NCBI RefSeq assembly: GCF_031455295.1
Contig: NZ_JAVDSL010000001.1
Span: 186,001 to 250,000, forward strand
Origin: Leifsonia sp. 1010
GTDB lineage: Bacteria > Actinomycetota > Actinomycetes > Actinomycetales > Microbacteriaceae
Reading direction: 5' to 3'
Length of the DNA: 64,000 nt
This document shows positions 56,436 to 64,000 of the stretch, piece by piece. The notes under the pieces were generated by a model. The model was not told the origin of the DNA. It saw nothing but the letters and a program-made list of their open reading frames with translations, and did no database searches. Positions within the stretch are counted from its first letter, which is position 1. Each line of letters starts with the position of its first letter. Made by a program: the position numbers and the translations under genes.

Positions 56436-56999
56436 ATGCGGCGGCTCATCGTGACCGAGTTCATGACGCTCGACGGAGTGGTCGAGGCTCCCGGCGGCGA
56501 GCCCACCCATCGGCATTCAGGATGGACGATCCCGTTCAGCTCCGACGACCTGCGGGCGTTCAAGCTGCAGGAGGTGCTGGAGGCCGAATCCCTGCTGCTC
56601 GGCCGCCGCACCTACGAGCAGTTCGCGGAGGCCTGGCCCCCGCGCGACGGCGAGTTCGCCGACAAGATGAACAGCATGCCCAAGGCCGTCGCCACCTCGC
56701 GGCCGGCCGAGCTGGCCTGGAACGCGACAGCCCTCGACGCGCCGGTCCGCGCGTCCGTCCAGTCGCTGAAGGACGGCGACGGCGGCCCGCTTCTGGTGGC
56801 CGGCAGCGCATCCCTCGTCCGCTCCCTGCTCGTCTGGGGGCTCGTCGACGAGCTGCGGCTGCTCGTCTATCCGGTGATGGTGGGCGGCGGCATCCGGATC
56901 TTCCCCGACGACCGCGAGAAGTGGACGTTCGAGCTCACCGAGCTGCGCCGCTTCGAATCCGGGGCCGTCCTCCACACGTACCGGCTGGCCGGGAGCTGA
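56436..56999 (+). CDS. Dihydrofolate-reductase-like protein (RibD C-terminal family)
   Basis: A 187-residue protein of the RibD_C/YyaP-YwjB group: MRRLIVTEFMTLDGVVEAPG at the start, LLLGRRTYEQFAEAWPPRDG, GGPLLVAGSASLVRSLLVWG and VMVGGGIRIFP. These proteins have the DHFR fold and likely use NADPH, but their substrates are mostly unknown. Its stop shares one base with the next ATG (TGATG), so it is co-transcribed with the transporter. Confidence 0.88.
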   Translation: MRRLIVTEFMTLDGVVEAPGGEPTHRHSGWTIPFSSDDLRAFKLQEVLEAESLLLGRRTYEQFAEAWPPRDGEFADKMNSMPKAVATSRPAELAWNATALDAPVRASVQSLKDGDGGPLLVAGSASLVRSLLVWGLVDELRLLVYPVMVGGGIRIFPDDREKWTFELTELRRFESGAVLHTYRLAGS

Positions 57000-57862
57000 T
57001 GCCGGCCGCAGTCCTCGGGCTGCTGAGCGCTGTCGTCTACGGTTCCGCCGACTTCCTCGGCGGCGTGGCCGCCCGGCGCATCGGCCCGGTCCGCACGACC
57101 GCGGTCGGCGCCGTCAGCGGTCTGCTCCTGCTCCTTCTCGCGCTGCCGTTCACCGGCGGCCACTGGTCGGCAGCCGCCCTCGGCTGGGGCGCCCTCTTTG
57201 GACTGGTCGGCTCGGTCGCCGTCGGGCTGCTGTACGCGTGCCTCGCGATCGGGCCGATGAGCATCCTGTCGCCGCTGACCGCCCTGGTGTCCGCCGTTGT
57301 GCCGATGGCGTGGGGCCTCCTCGGCGGCGACCGGTTCGGCGTCGTCGGCTACGTTGCGATCGGGATGGCGCTGGTCGCGGTGGTCCTCGTCGGCTTCGTC
57401 CCGGAGAAGGGCGCCGTGCGGCCGACCGCCCGCGCCCTGCTGATGGCGGTCGGGGCGGGTGCGATGATCGGCGTGTTCCTCATCCTGCTCGACCAGACGC
57501 CCCCGGATTCGGGCGTCGTGCCGCTGATCGCCAACCGCGCGGTGAACGGCGCCGTGATGTGGACGCTTGTCGGCGTCCTCCTGCTCCGCGGGCGGCGACG
57601 GGTGGACGGGCATCCACCCCGCCTCGAACCGCGCGGAACCGGCATCGCCGCGGCGGGAGGCGCGCTCGACGCGTCGGCCAACGTCCTCATCCTGCTCGGC
57701 CTGCGGCTCGGCGACCTGACCACGATGTCGGTGCTCGTCGCGCTCTATCCGGCGGGCACCATCCTGCTGGCCGCCATCGTGCTGCGCGAGCGGGTCGCGC
57801 CCGTCCAGTGGGTCGGCCTCGTCCTCGCGGTCGCCGCCGCCGCGCTCCTCTCCCTCACCTGA
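56999..57862 (+). CDS. EamA-family (DMT) transporter
   Basis: A 287-residue membrane protein with ten helices in two homologous halves (GLLSAVVYGSADFLGGVAAR and GGALDASANVLILLGLRLGD), the layout of the drug/metabolite transporter superfamily. It would carry a small metabolite across the membrane. It follows the DHFR-like gene with a one-base overlap and converges on the MarR gene 30 bases away. Substrate unknown. Confidence 0.87.
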   Translation: MPAAVLGLLSAVVYGSADFLGGVAARRIGPVRTTAVGAVSGLLLLLLALPFTGGHWSAAALGWGALFGLVGSVAVGLLYACLAIGPMSILSPLTALVSAVVPMAWGLLGGDRFGVVGYVAIGMALVAVVLVGFVPEKGAVRPTARALLMAVGAGAMIGVFLILLDQTPPDSGVVPLIANRAVNGAVMWTLVGVLLLRGRRRVDGHPPRLEPRGTGIAAAGGALDASANVLILLGLRLGDLTTMSVLVALYPAGTILLAAIVLRERVAPVQWVGLVLAVAAAALLSLT

Positions 57863-57892
57863 CCCGTGCCGTCGACCGGGCACCTCACAGGG

Positions 57893-58369
57893 TCAGGACG
57901 CGGGCGGAGGGGGCGGAGTGACCTGCGCGGCCTGCTCCAGCGCGGGGAGGGCGGCGCGGACGGCGTCCACCTGCTCCGGACTGAGCTCGGCGAGGATGTC
58001 GGCGACGGCGCGGGCGCGGTCCGACCGCGCCTCCAGGAGGAGCGCCGTGCCCGCATCCGTGCCGGAGACGAACAGCGACCGGCGGTCCTGCGGGTCCGGC
58101 GTGCGCTCCACCAGGCCGCGGGCTTCCAGTTCGGCGACGATGCGCGTGATCGTCGGCGCCGCCGCCACCTCGATGGCGGCGAGTTCGCTCGGGCGCAGCG
58201 GTCCGTTGCGGACGATGGTCGACAGGGCGGAGAGCTGCCCGTGGCTGAGCCCTCCGGTGGACGACCGGATGCGGCGGTTCAGCCGCCCGACGGCCAGGGC
58301 CAGGCGGCCGGGGACATCGTCGTCGCGGCCGGCCGCCGGCCGCTCGTCAGCTTCATGCGCGGTGGGCAC
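57893..58369 (-). CDS. MarR-family regulator
   Basis: A 158-residue winged-helix protein from GTG 58369. LSHGQLSALSTIVRNGPLRP, then ELAAIEVAAAPTITRIVAEL (recognition helix) and the wing LVERTPDPQDRRSLFVSGTD are typical MarR. Its start overlaps the 3' end of the MFS gene by 17 bases, so it is the second gene of that operon. It probably represses the operon at the palindrome near 60150. Confidence 0.88.
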   Translation of the reverse strand: MPTAHEADERPAAGRDDDVPGRLALAVGRLNRRIRSSTGGLSHGQLSALSTIVRNGPLRPSELAAIEVAAAPTITRIVAELEARGLVERTPDPQDRRSLFVSGTDAGTALLLEARSDRARAVADILAELSPEQVDAVRAALPALEQAAQVTPPPPPAS

Positions 58370-60095
58370 CGACTTCCTCGCCTTCCTCGGTGGCCAGCCG
58401 CTCGGGTGCGACGGCCTCCTCATGAACATACTTGGCCCCGCCCAGGAAGGAGGCGACGGCGCCGATGACGCTCATGACGGCGGCGGCGATGAAGACGACC
58501 ACCAGACCGTCGTGGAAGGGTCCGGAGATCAGCTGCGGGAAGAACTCCTTACCCGTCAGGGTGGCGCCGTCGACGTGCGGCGCGGTGAGGATCCCGGTCG
58601 GACCGAGCAGGCTCTGGATGGGGTTGTAGCCGAGGAAGGCGGCGAACAGGCTGCCCACCGGCGGGGTGTTTCCGACCTGCGCCGCGATGTGCGAGGGTAC
58701 GCCGTGCGAGGTGAGCCCGTTGGTGAGGGCCGACGGCAGCGCGACCGACAGCCCCGCGATCATCAGCGAGAAGAAGATGCCGATCGAGAGCGAGCTTCCG
58801 GCATTGAGGGCGACACCGGCCATCCCGGATGCGGCGCCGCGTTCGTTCGCCGGGACGCTGTTCATGATCGCGGTGCGGTTGGGTGACGAGAACAGGCCGG
58901 AGCCGATGCCGTTGAGGCCGGTCAGCACCGCGAACTGCCAGTACTCGAAGTTCACGGGGATGAGCAGGAGGCCGACGAAGGTCGCCGCGACGAGCAGCAG
59001 GCCGACCGTCGCGAACGCGCGCGACCCGAACCGGTCGGACAGCGCACCCGAGATCGGTCCGGCGATGAGGAAGCCGATCGTGATCGGGAGCATGTAAATG
59101 CCCGCCCACAACGGCGTCGACTCGTAGCTGTAGCCGTGCAGCGGCAGCCAGATGCCCTGCAGCCAGATGATCAGCATGAACTGCAGGCCGCCGCGCCCGA
59201 TGGCGGCGAGGAACCCGGCGAAGATGCCCGAAGAGAACGCCCGGATGCGGAACAGCCGCATGTCGAACATCGGCGCCGGCACCTTCAGCTCGACGACGAC
59301 GAACAGCGCGAGCAGCACGATGCCGCCGACGATCGCTCCGAGCACCCACGGGTTGCCCCATCCCTGGCTGGAGTCGCCGTAGGGCTGGATGCCGTAGGTG
59401 ATGCCGGTGAGGAGGGCGATGAGCCCGATGCCGAACGTGGCGTTGCCGAGCCAGTCGATGCGGCCGGGGTTCTTCTGGCCGACCTCGTGCAGCGACTTGA
59501 TGGACCAGATGGTGCCGATCACGCCGAACGGCACCGAGACGAAGAACACCGCACGCCAGTCGATCTCGGCGAGCACCCCGCCGAGGATGAGCCCGATGAA
59601 GCTTCCGGCGATGGCCGCGACCTGGTTGAGGCCGAGGGCGAAGCCGCGTTTGTTGGCCGGGAAGGCGTCGGTGAGGATCGCGGTCGAGTTGGCGAACAGC
59701 ATCGCGCCGCCCACGCCCTGGACGAACCGCCAGACGATCAGCCACATCGCGCCAGGGCCGCCGCTGAACGGGTCGAGGCAGAGCGCGATCGCGGCGAGCG
59801 TGAAGATGACGAACCCGAGGTTGTAGATGCGCACGCGCCCGAACTGGTCGCCCATCCGCCCGAACATGACGACGAGCACGGCGGTGACGAGCATGTAGCC
59901 CATCAGCATCCAGAGCAGGTAGGAGACGTTGCCCGGCTCGAGCGGATTGAGCTTGACGCCGGTGAAGATGGCGGGCAGCGAGATGATGACGATCGACGAG
60001 TTGATCGTCGCCATGAGCATGCCGAGGGTGGTGTTCGAGAGTGCCACCCAGCGGTAGTGCGGGTGGTCTTTGGTGAAGATGCCGGTGCGGGCCAC
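58353..60095 (-). CDS. MFS transporter, DHA2 family, 14 TM
   Basis: A 580-residue exporter from GTG 60095, chosen for AAGGA 6 bases upstream. Helix 1 region MATINSSIVIISLPAIFTGV and motif A FGRMGDQFGRVRIYNLG mark the DHA2 group; a long outside loop (about residues 485-545) precedes the last helix. It is followed by an overlapping MarR gene, an arrangement known for inducible drug efflux. Substrate unknown. Confidence 0.92.
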   Translation of the reverse strand: MARTGIFTKDHPHYRWVALSNTTLGMLMATINSSIVIISLPAIFTGVKLNPLEPGNVSYLLWMLMGYMLVTAVLVVMFGRMGDQFGRVRIYNLGFVIFTLAAIALCLDPFSGGPGAMWLIVWRFVQGVGGAMLFANSTAILTDAFPANKRGFALGLNQVAAIAGSFIGLILGGVLAEIDWRAVFFVSVPFGVIGTIWSIKSLHEVGQKNPGRIDWLGNATFGIGLIALLTGITYGIQPYGDSSQGWGNPWVLGAIVGGIVLLALFVVVELKVPAPMFDMRLFRIRAFSSGIFAGFLAAIGRGGLQFMLIIWLQGIWLPLHGYSYESTPLWAGIYMLPITIGFLIAGPISGALSDRFGSRAFATVGLLLVAATFVGLLLIPVNFEYWQFAVLTGLNGIGSGLFSSPNRTAIMNSVPANERGAASGMAGVALNAGSSLSIGIFFSLMIAGLSVALPSALTNGLTSHGVPSHIAAQVGNTPPVGSLFAAFLGYNPIQSLLGPTGILTAPHVDGATLTGKEFFPQLISGPFHDGLVVVFIAAAVMSVIGAVASFLGGAKYVHEEAVAPERLATEEGEEVGAHRA

Positions 60096-60135
60096 GGGAG
60101 TCCTTGTCAGAGTGCGCGCGAGTACGTGGGAGTTC

Positions 60136-60164
60136 GGTTGTTTATATGCGTCAACTATATAACC
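60136..60164. promoter_or_regulatory. Candidate MarR operator/promoter of the MFS-marR operon
   Basis: TTATAT (60142-60147) and ATATAA (60157-60162) are inverted around 9 bases, and GGTT/AACC flank them. The site is strikingly AT-rich for this DNA and lies about 45-70 bases before the MFS start. On the minus strand a TTGACG (60154-60149) could be a -35 element inside the dyad. Confidence 0.6.
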
Positions 60165-60694
60165 GTGTTGCCGCGACCGTGCTGGCACTCAACCCGTCCC
60201 ATGGAGATTTCCGCGTCGGTTGACATTCCCGTCATCGACGCCGAGCGACTGCAGAGACATTGCCCTGCGAACTGAGATCTCGAGCATCGGTGGAGAGGCA
60301 CAGCATGGTCCGAACTGGAGCGCTTGAGGTACCACCACCGGGCATATTCGCGGCGGGCCTTACGGGAATCGCCCTGCTCTTCGAAGTACGCGATCCGGCG
60401 CGTTAGGGTGGGGCCGGCGCGGGTGTCCCGTTTGTCGACCGGCTTACGGGCGTCGAACTCGGCGCACCAGAAGACGGCCACTCCACCGCCACGTTGAGAC
60501 GTTCAGGACCGCCTACAGGCCGCAAATGCCGCGGTCGTCGACAGGAGGCCAGGGTTGCTTCTCTCCACGGTTGGCTGTGTCACCTGTCGCCTTCAGTCGT
60601 CACCGAAGACCGTTGCCCGAATCTCCGCAGCAACGGCTGCTGCATCCTTACTCGCGTGCGGTAGGAGCCCAGGTCGCACCACCTCGCGGGCCTC
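60165..60694. other. Gene-free stretch between two operons
   Basis: About 530 bases with no supported gene. One minus-strand frame (60155-60481, 108 codons, containing RRIAYFEEQGDSRKARREYA) looks partly protein-like but has no family I recognise. It also runs into the MFS operator region. A second short frame (about 60600-60680, minus, ending EIRATVFGDD) also looks like a coding remnant. Decayed genes at the edge of an acquired cluster are possible. Confidence 0.4.
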
Positions 60695-61528
60695 TCAGTG
60701 TTCGCTGCTGAAGAACCGTAGCAACAGTGGGCCGATGGTTTGTGGGTCGACGACGTGATCCAGCCCGTCGAGGGTCTCCCGTTGAGCGTGGGGTAACAGG
60801 TCTGCAAGGTCGTCGGCTGCGCGGTCGAAGAAGTCCGAGGGCAGGCCTGCCATGTAGGGGACCGTGATCGGTCCTCCGGTGGAGACCAGGACCGGTTGGG
60901 TGACCGTTGCCAGTCGATCGGCCGGCAGTTGGTAGCGGTTGTGGAAGACGCTGTCGTGGACCAGCGTGGGCGCGAGGGCGACCGAATCCGCCCAATGCGA
61001 CGTCTGCTTGCCTGCCGCTTTCCTGGCCGCGATGTTGTCGTCGGAAGCGCCGGACAGGCGCATGAACAGTTCGAGAACCTCCTCGTCTCGCCCAGCGTCG
61101 AAGGCGCGTCGGGTGTCGGCGATGTACTCCTCGAATCGCGGGCGTATGTCGTCCCCGACCGCGTAGGGCACCTCCCAGACGGCGATCGTGTCGATGGCTG
61201 ACCCGGCCGCGGCGGCTTCCAGCGCCAGCGCGCCGCCTGAGGACGCCCCGAACAGGTGTGCCGAGCCGCCCGCCTCCGCGATCAACGCATCCAGGTCCTC
61301 GATCTCCCTTTCCACGGCGTAGGGTTCGGTGAAGCCGCTCGCGCCGCGTCCCCGACGGGCATAGTTGTAGACCGTGAAGTGCTCGGCCAGAGCAGGTACC
61401 AAGGGAGCGTTCTCCGCTCCGTCGTCCAGCGCGCCGCCTACCAGGACGACAGCCGGGCCGCTTCCTTTCCGGTCGTAGGCGATGATGGTGCCATCGTTTG
61501 ATGTCACGCGAAAGCCCATCTCGTTCAT
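60695..61528 (-). CDS. Alpha/beta hydrolase
   Basis: A 277-residue hydrolase from ATG 61528 (GGAG 7 bases upstream). The strand-helix core is VVLVGGALDDG, YNYARRGRGASG and the nucleophile elbow LFGASSGGALALEAA (G-A-S-S-G), with the late His in LDGLDHVVDPQTI. This type is common beside DrrAB-like exporters and DoxX genes in actinobacteria. Substrate unknown. It is the last gene of the minus-strand operon starting near 63940. Confidence 0.87.
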   Translation of the reverse strand: MNEMGFRVTSNDGTIIAYDRKGSGPAVVLVGGALDDGAENAPLVPALAEHFTVYNYARRGRGASGFTEPYAVEREIEDLDALIAEAGGSAHLFGASSGGALALEAAAAGSAIDTIAVWEVPYAVGDDIRPRFEEYIADTRRAFDAGRDEEVLELFMRLSGASDDNIAARKAAGKQTSHWADSVALAPTLVHDSVFHNRYQLPADRLATVTQPVLVSTGGPITVPYMAGLPSDFFDRAADDLADLLPHAQRETLDGLDHVVDPQTIGPLLLRFFSSEH

Positions 61529-61555
61529 CTCACATCTCCGTTCGAGAGGTTTGTC

Positions 61556-61976
61556 TCAGCGCCTGATCAGCGTGCCGACTACGGCCTCGGTGCGCGACCA
61601 CCGCGCCCTTGCGATCACGGCCGCCACGACGAGACAGGCGAGTGGCAGCCAAGGGATCTGCTCGAGCACGAACTGATCGGTGAAGACAGCACCGGTCAGC
61701 AATGCCGCCAACCCGAGACTGGCCAGGCCCGCCAGAGCCGGGATCAGGAGTCCAACCCCTCCCGCGACCTCCAGCGCTCCGACCAGGTACCGGAGCCACT
61801 GGCCAGCCCCGATGTCGGCGAACATGTCCACCATGACCGGGTCGCCGGCGAGCTTCGAGATTCCGCCGCCGGCGAATCGCCGCCAGCACGACTTGCAGAA
61901 TCCAGACCGCGATACTGATCGCCCGCCCGGGCGTGTGCGCAACGGTTTCCGAGTTGCTCTTGGGGATGGTGCTCAT
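61556..61976 (-). pseudogene. DoxX-family membrane protein, frameshifted
   Basis: The start (ATG 61976, AAGGAGAG upstream) gives MSTIPKSNSETVAHTPGRAI and the first helix (ISIAVWILQVVLAA). The reading then leaves frame, and the rest of a DoxX protein continues in the neighbouring frame (FAGGGISKLAGDPVMVDMFA, then three helices) to the stop at 61556. The join lies within 61872-61884. The span is 421 nt, so one extra base (or two missing) explains it; removing one gives 140 codons. It may be a real mutation or a base-call error in a GCGGC-rich stretch. Confidence 0.75.
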
Positions 61977-62078
61977 TCGGCTCTCCTTGTCGTGTCCGGG
62001 CCTGGTAGCGGTGATGGCGTTGGCCAAGTGCGCCGGTTGTCGGAGCTGATTTCGACCAAGTGTTCGCGGCAGCGGCAA

Positions 62079-62921
62079 CTACTCCTTGTTGCGGTAGAGG
62101 ACCATGGTGATGGGACCGAAGACCGCGACGAGCAGCGCTGACGAGACGAGCACCCACCCGATTTCCCCGGTGGGCACCGAGCCGTGCATCAGGCCGCGTA
62201 CCACGGTCGCCAGGTGGGTGATCGGGTTGACCTCGACGACCGCCTGCAACCAGCCGGGCATCGTCTTCGGGTCCACGAAGATGTTGCTCACGAACGTCAG
62301 CGGGAACATCACCATCATGCTGACCCCGGCCACCGAGTTCGGCGTGCGCAGGATTAAGCTGAGCATCGTCCACAGCCACGACAGGCAGAACGAGAACACC
62401 AGCAGCAGCACCACCGAGAGCACCACACCGACGGCGCCACCCTCCGGCCGGAACCCTAGGATCAGGCCGAGCGTGATCACGATCGCCGACCCGATCGAGT
62501 AGCGCATCAGATCGCCGAGCAGGGCGCCGACCAGCGGGGACGGTCGCCACACCGGAAGTGACCTGAACCTATCGAACATCCCCTTCTGAATGTCGGTGTT
62601 CAGCGTTATGCCGGTGTTCATGGTGATCATGACGTTCGCCTGCACCAGGATGCCGGGCAGCAGGAATTGCAGGTACGCCTGTGTCGAACCGGCGAGGGCG
62701 CCACCGAACAGGTAGGTGAACATCAGCGTGAACATGATTGGGAACATGGTCACGTCGACGAGCTGTTCCGGGACGTGTTTGATCTTCAGCAGAGCGCGCC
62801 AGCCGAATGTCAACGAGGTGCTCACCGGACCGGGTCGGGGCCGGCGCTCACCGGCCAAGAGCACACCGCGCAGCGCGTCCTCGGTGACCGGCGACGCCTG
62901 CTCCGCGGACGTGGCATTCAT
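62079..62921 (-). CDS. ABC-2 type exporter permease (DrrB-like)
   Basis: A 280-residue protein with six helices and the ABC-2 pattern: [20 protein letters not shown], the intracellular loop [20 protein letters not shown], and the late block [20 protein letters not shown] followed by [14 protein letters not shown]. These match daunorubicin resistance DrrB-type permeases. Its start overlaps the ATPase stop by four bases (ATGA). The two form a drug or lipid exporter. Confidence 0.93.
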   Translation of the reverse strand: MNATSAEQASPVTEDALRGVLLAGERRPRPGPVSTSLTFGWRALLKIKHVPEQLVDVTMFPIMFTLMFTYLFGGALAGSTQAYLQFLLPGILVQANVMITMNTGITLNTDIQKGMFDRFRSLPVWRPSPLVGALLGDLMRYSIGSAIVITLGLILGFRPEGGAVGVVLSVVLLLVFSFCLSWLWTMLSLILRTPNSVAGVSMMVMFPLTFVSNIFVDPKTMPGWLQAVVEVNPITHLATVVRGLMHGSVPTGEIGWVLVSSALLVAVFGPITMVLYRNKE

Positions 62922-63883
62922 GCGGCATCCTCCTTGGGTGTCTCCTCGGACGGGTGACCGGTCAGGGCGAGAAACACCTCGTCCAGGCTCGGCTGACCGA
63001 GCGCGAACTCGGTGACGTCGATGCCGCCGCTGGATAGCTCCGCCAGGGCACGGGCGACCCGCTCGGGGTCGGAGATCCGCGCGGACAGCGCGACCGGGTC
63101 GGCGGACGGCTCGGCCGGCGCGTCGAGAGCGGCGGCGAGGACCCGCTCGGCCTCGGCCCGCTGCTCGGGACTACGGAGGCGTACGTGCAGCGAGCCGGCG
63201 CCGACCGATGCCTTGAGCTGGCCGCTGGAGCCCTCGGCGATGACCTTCCCGTGGTCGATCACCGCGATGCGGTCAGCCAGCTGGTCGGCTTCGTCGAGGT
63301 ACTGCGTGGTCAACAACACGGTCGTGCCTTCGGCGACCAAACCCCTGACGATCTCCCAGACCTGGTTCCTGCTGCGCGGGTCGAGCCCGGTCGTGGGCTC
63401 GTCGAGGAAGATCAGTTCGGGGGTGACGACCAGGCTCGCTGCGATGTCGATGCGCCGGCGCATCCCGCCGGAGTACTTTTTCACCTGCCGGTCGGCCGCC
63501 TCCGCAAGATCGAACGCGTCGAGCAGGTCGGCCGCCCGCTCCCTGCTTCGGCGGCGTGAGTAGCCGAGCAGCCTGGCGAGCAGCAACAGGTTCTCCGCCC
63601 CGGTGAGGTCCTCGTCGACCGACGCGAACTGCCCGGTGAGGCCCACCCTGCTGCGCACCGCCTGGGCATCACGCACGACGTCGTAGCCGAGCACTTGCGC
63701 CTCGCCGGCGTCAGGGTGCAAGAGCGTGGCCAACATGCGGATCGTGGTGGTCTTGCCGGCCCCGTTGGGACCGAGTACGCCGTACACGCCCCCGGCGCGC
63801 ACGGCCAAGTCCACACCGGCGACCGCGCGGGTCTTGCCGAAGCTCTTCTTCAACCCTCTCGTCTCGATGGCGAGCTTTCCCAT
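62918..63883 (-). CDS. ABC exporter ATP-binding protein (DrrA-like)
   Basis: A 321-residue ATPase from ATG 63883 (AAGGAG upstream). Walker [11 protein letters not shown], signature [15 protein letters not shown], Walker [13 protein letters not shown] and the H-loop region [14 protein letters not shown] are all intact. The C-terminal 90 residues are the DrrA-type regulatory domain (LALGQ-type element [19 protein letters not shown]). It powers the permease that follows. Confidence 0.95.
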   Translation of the reverse strand: MGKLAIETRGLKKSFGKTRAVAGVDLAVRAGGVYGVLGPNGAGKTTTIRMLATLLHPDAGEAQVLGYDVVRDAQAVRSRVGLTGQFASVDEDLTGAENLLLLARLLGYSRRRSRERAADLLDAFDLAEAADRQVKKYSGGMRRRIDIAASLVVTPELIFLDEPTTGLDPRSRNQVWEIVRGLVAEGTTVLLTTQYLDEADQLADRIAVIDHGKVIAEGSSGQLKASVGAGSLHVRLRSPEQRAEAERVLAAALDAPAEPSADPVALSARISDPERVARALAELSSGGIDVTEFALGQPSLDEVFLALTGHPSEETPKEDAA

Positions 63884-63924
63884 GGGTTCGACTCCTTCTC
63901 TCGGTTGCGAACCGATTGGTGAGC

Positions 63925-63977
63925 TAGTCAAACTTGACTACTTGGCCAGAGTAAACGAGGAGGAAACCTCTAGTCAA
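63925..63977 (-). promoter_or_regulatory. Promoter and TetR-type operator of the DrrAB operon
   Basis: On the minus strand TTGACT (63977-63972), 17 bases, then TTACTC (63954-63949) form a plausible promoter. Just downstream lies the dyad TAGTCAA-AC-TTGACTA (63925-63940) with perfect 7-bp arms, at the expected transcription start. A further AGTCAAGG copy overlaps the -35. No regulator gene is in the window; it may lie beyond the right edge. Confidence 0.65.
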
Positions 63978-64000
63978 GGTTTATTAGAAGCGCATCTTGA

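Noticed and set aside
60155-60481. 108-codon minus-strand frame
   Set aside because: It begins without a ribosome site, runs through the candidate MarR operator and matches no family I know; kept only as a possible remnant.

Overview
The window is high-GC DNA with dense, short-gapped genes, GTG starts, four-base ATGA/GTGA overlaps and frequent 'ggatgcg' strings. Together with the gene content this suggests a chromosome segment from an actinobacterium of the family Microbacteriaceae, perhaps Leifsonia-like. That placement is inference: no rRNA or other taxonomic marker is present. I saw no tRNA, rRNA, CRISPR array, insertion sequence or phage gene.

Left part (1-12.9 kb): the 5' part of a DUF11-type surface protein, a DHA2 drug exporter, an alkylsulfatase broken by a one-base deletion, a FUSC exporter, a DUF6766 membrane protein with a tiny membrane ORF upstream, an SRPBCC/ArsR pair, small secreted or hypothetical genes, and a divergent TetR/MFS efflux pair with an operator between them. 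At 13-19.6 kb lies an amino-sugar type uptake and catabolism operon: ROK regulator, BadF/NagK-type kinase, ABC binding protein, two permeases and a double-SIS sugar-phosphate protein. It has no ATPase gene. Then come an aldo/keto reductase, a GT39-like membrane protein and a YedK/HMCES protein.

Middle (24.2-48.3 kb): a complete Wzx/Wzy-type exopolysaccharide locus. It holds an initiating sugar-1-phosphate transferase, five or six glycosyltransferases, the flippase, a Wzy polymerase, a chain-length regulator/tyrosine autokinase, an LMW phosphatase, a polysaccharide deacetylase, a CDP-alcohol phosphotransferase and a TagD-like cytidylyltransferase. Two large secreted proteins are also in the locus: one with a beta-propeller, two LamG and four PKD domains, the other a beta-helix. 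Both carry the same roughly 200-residue module at opposite ends. A short dyad motif, TGAGGA-n3-TC, recurs upstream of four of its transcription units and may mark a locus-specific regulon.

Right part (48.3-64 kb): housekeeping genes (prolyl aminopeptidase, zinc metallopeptidase, malate dehydrogenase, acyl-CoA oxidase, RecQ), a hexapeptide-repeat protein, a DHFR-like protein, an EamA transporter and a MarR/MFS operon. After about 530 gene-free bases comes a DrrAB-type ABC exporter operon with a frameshifted DoxX gene and an alpha/beta hydrolase. A perfect TetR-type operator overlaps the predicted start of that operon at the right edge.
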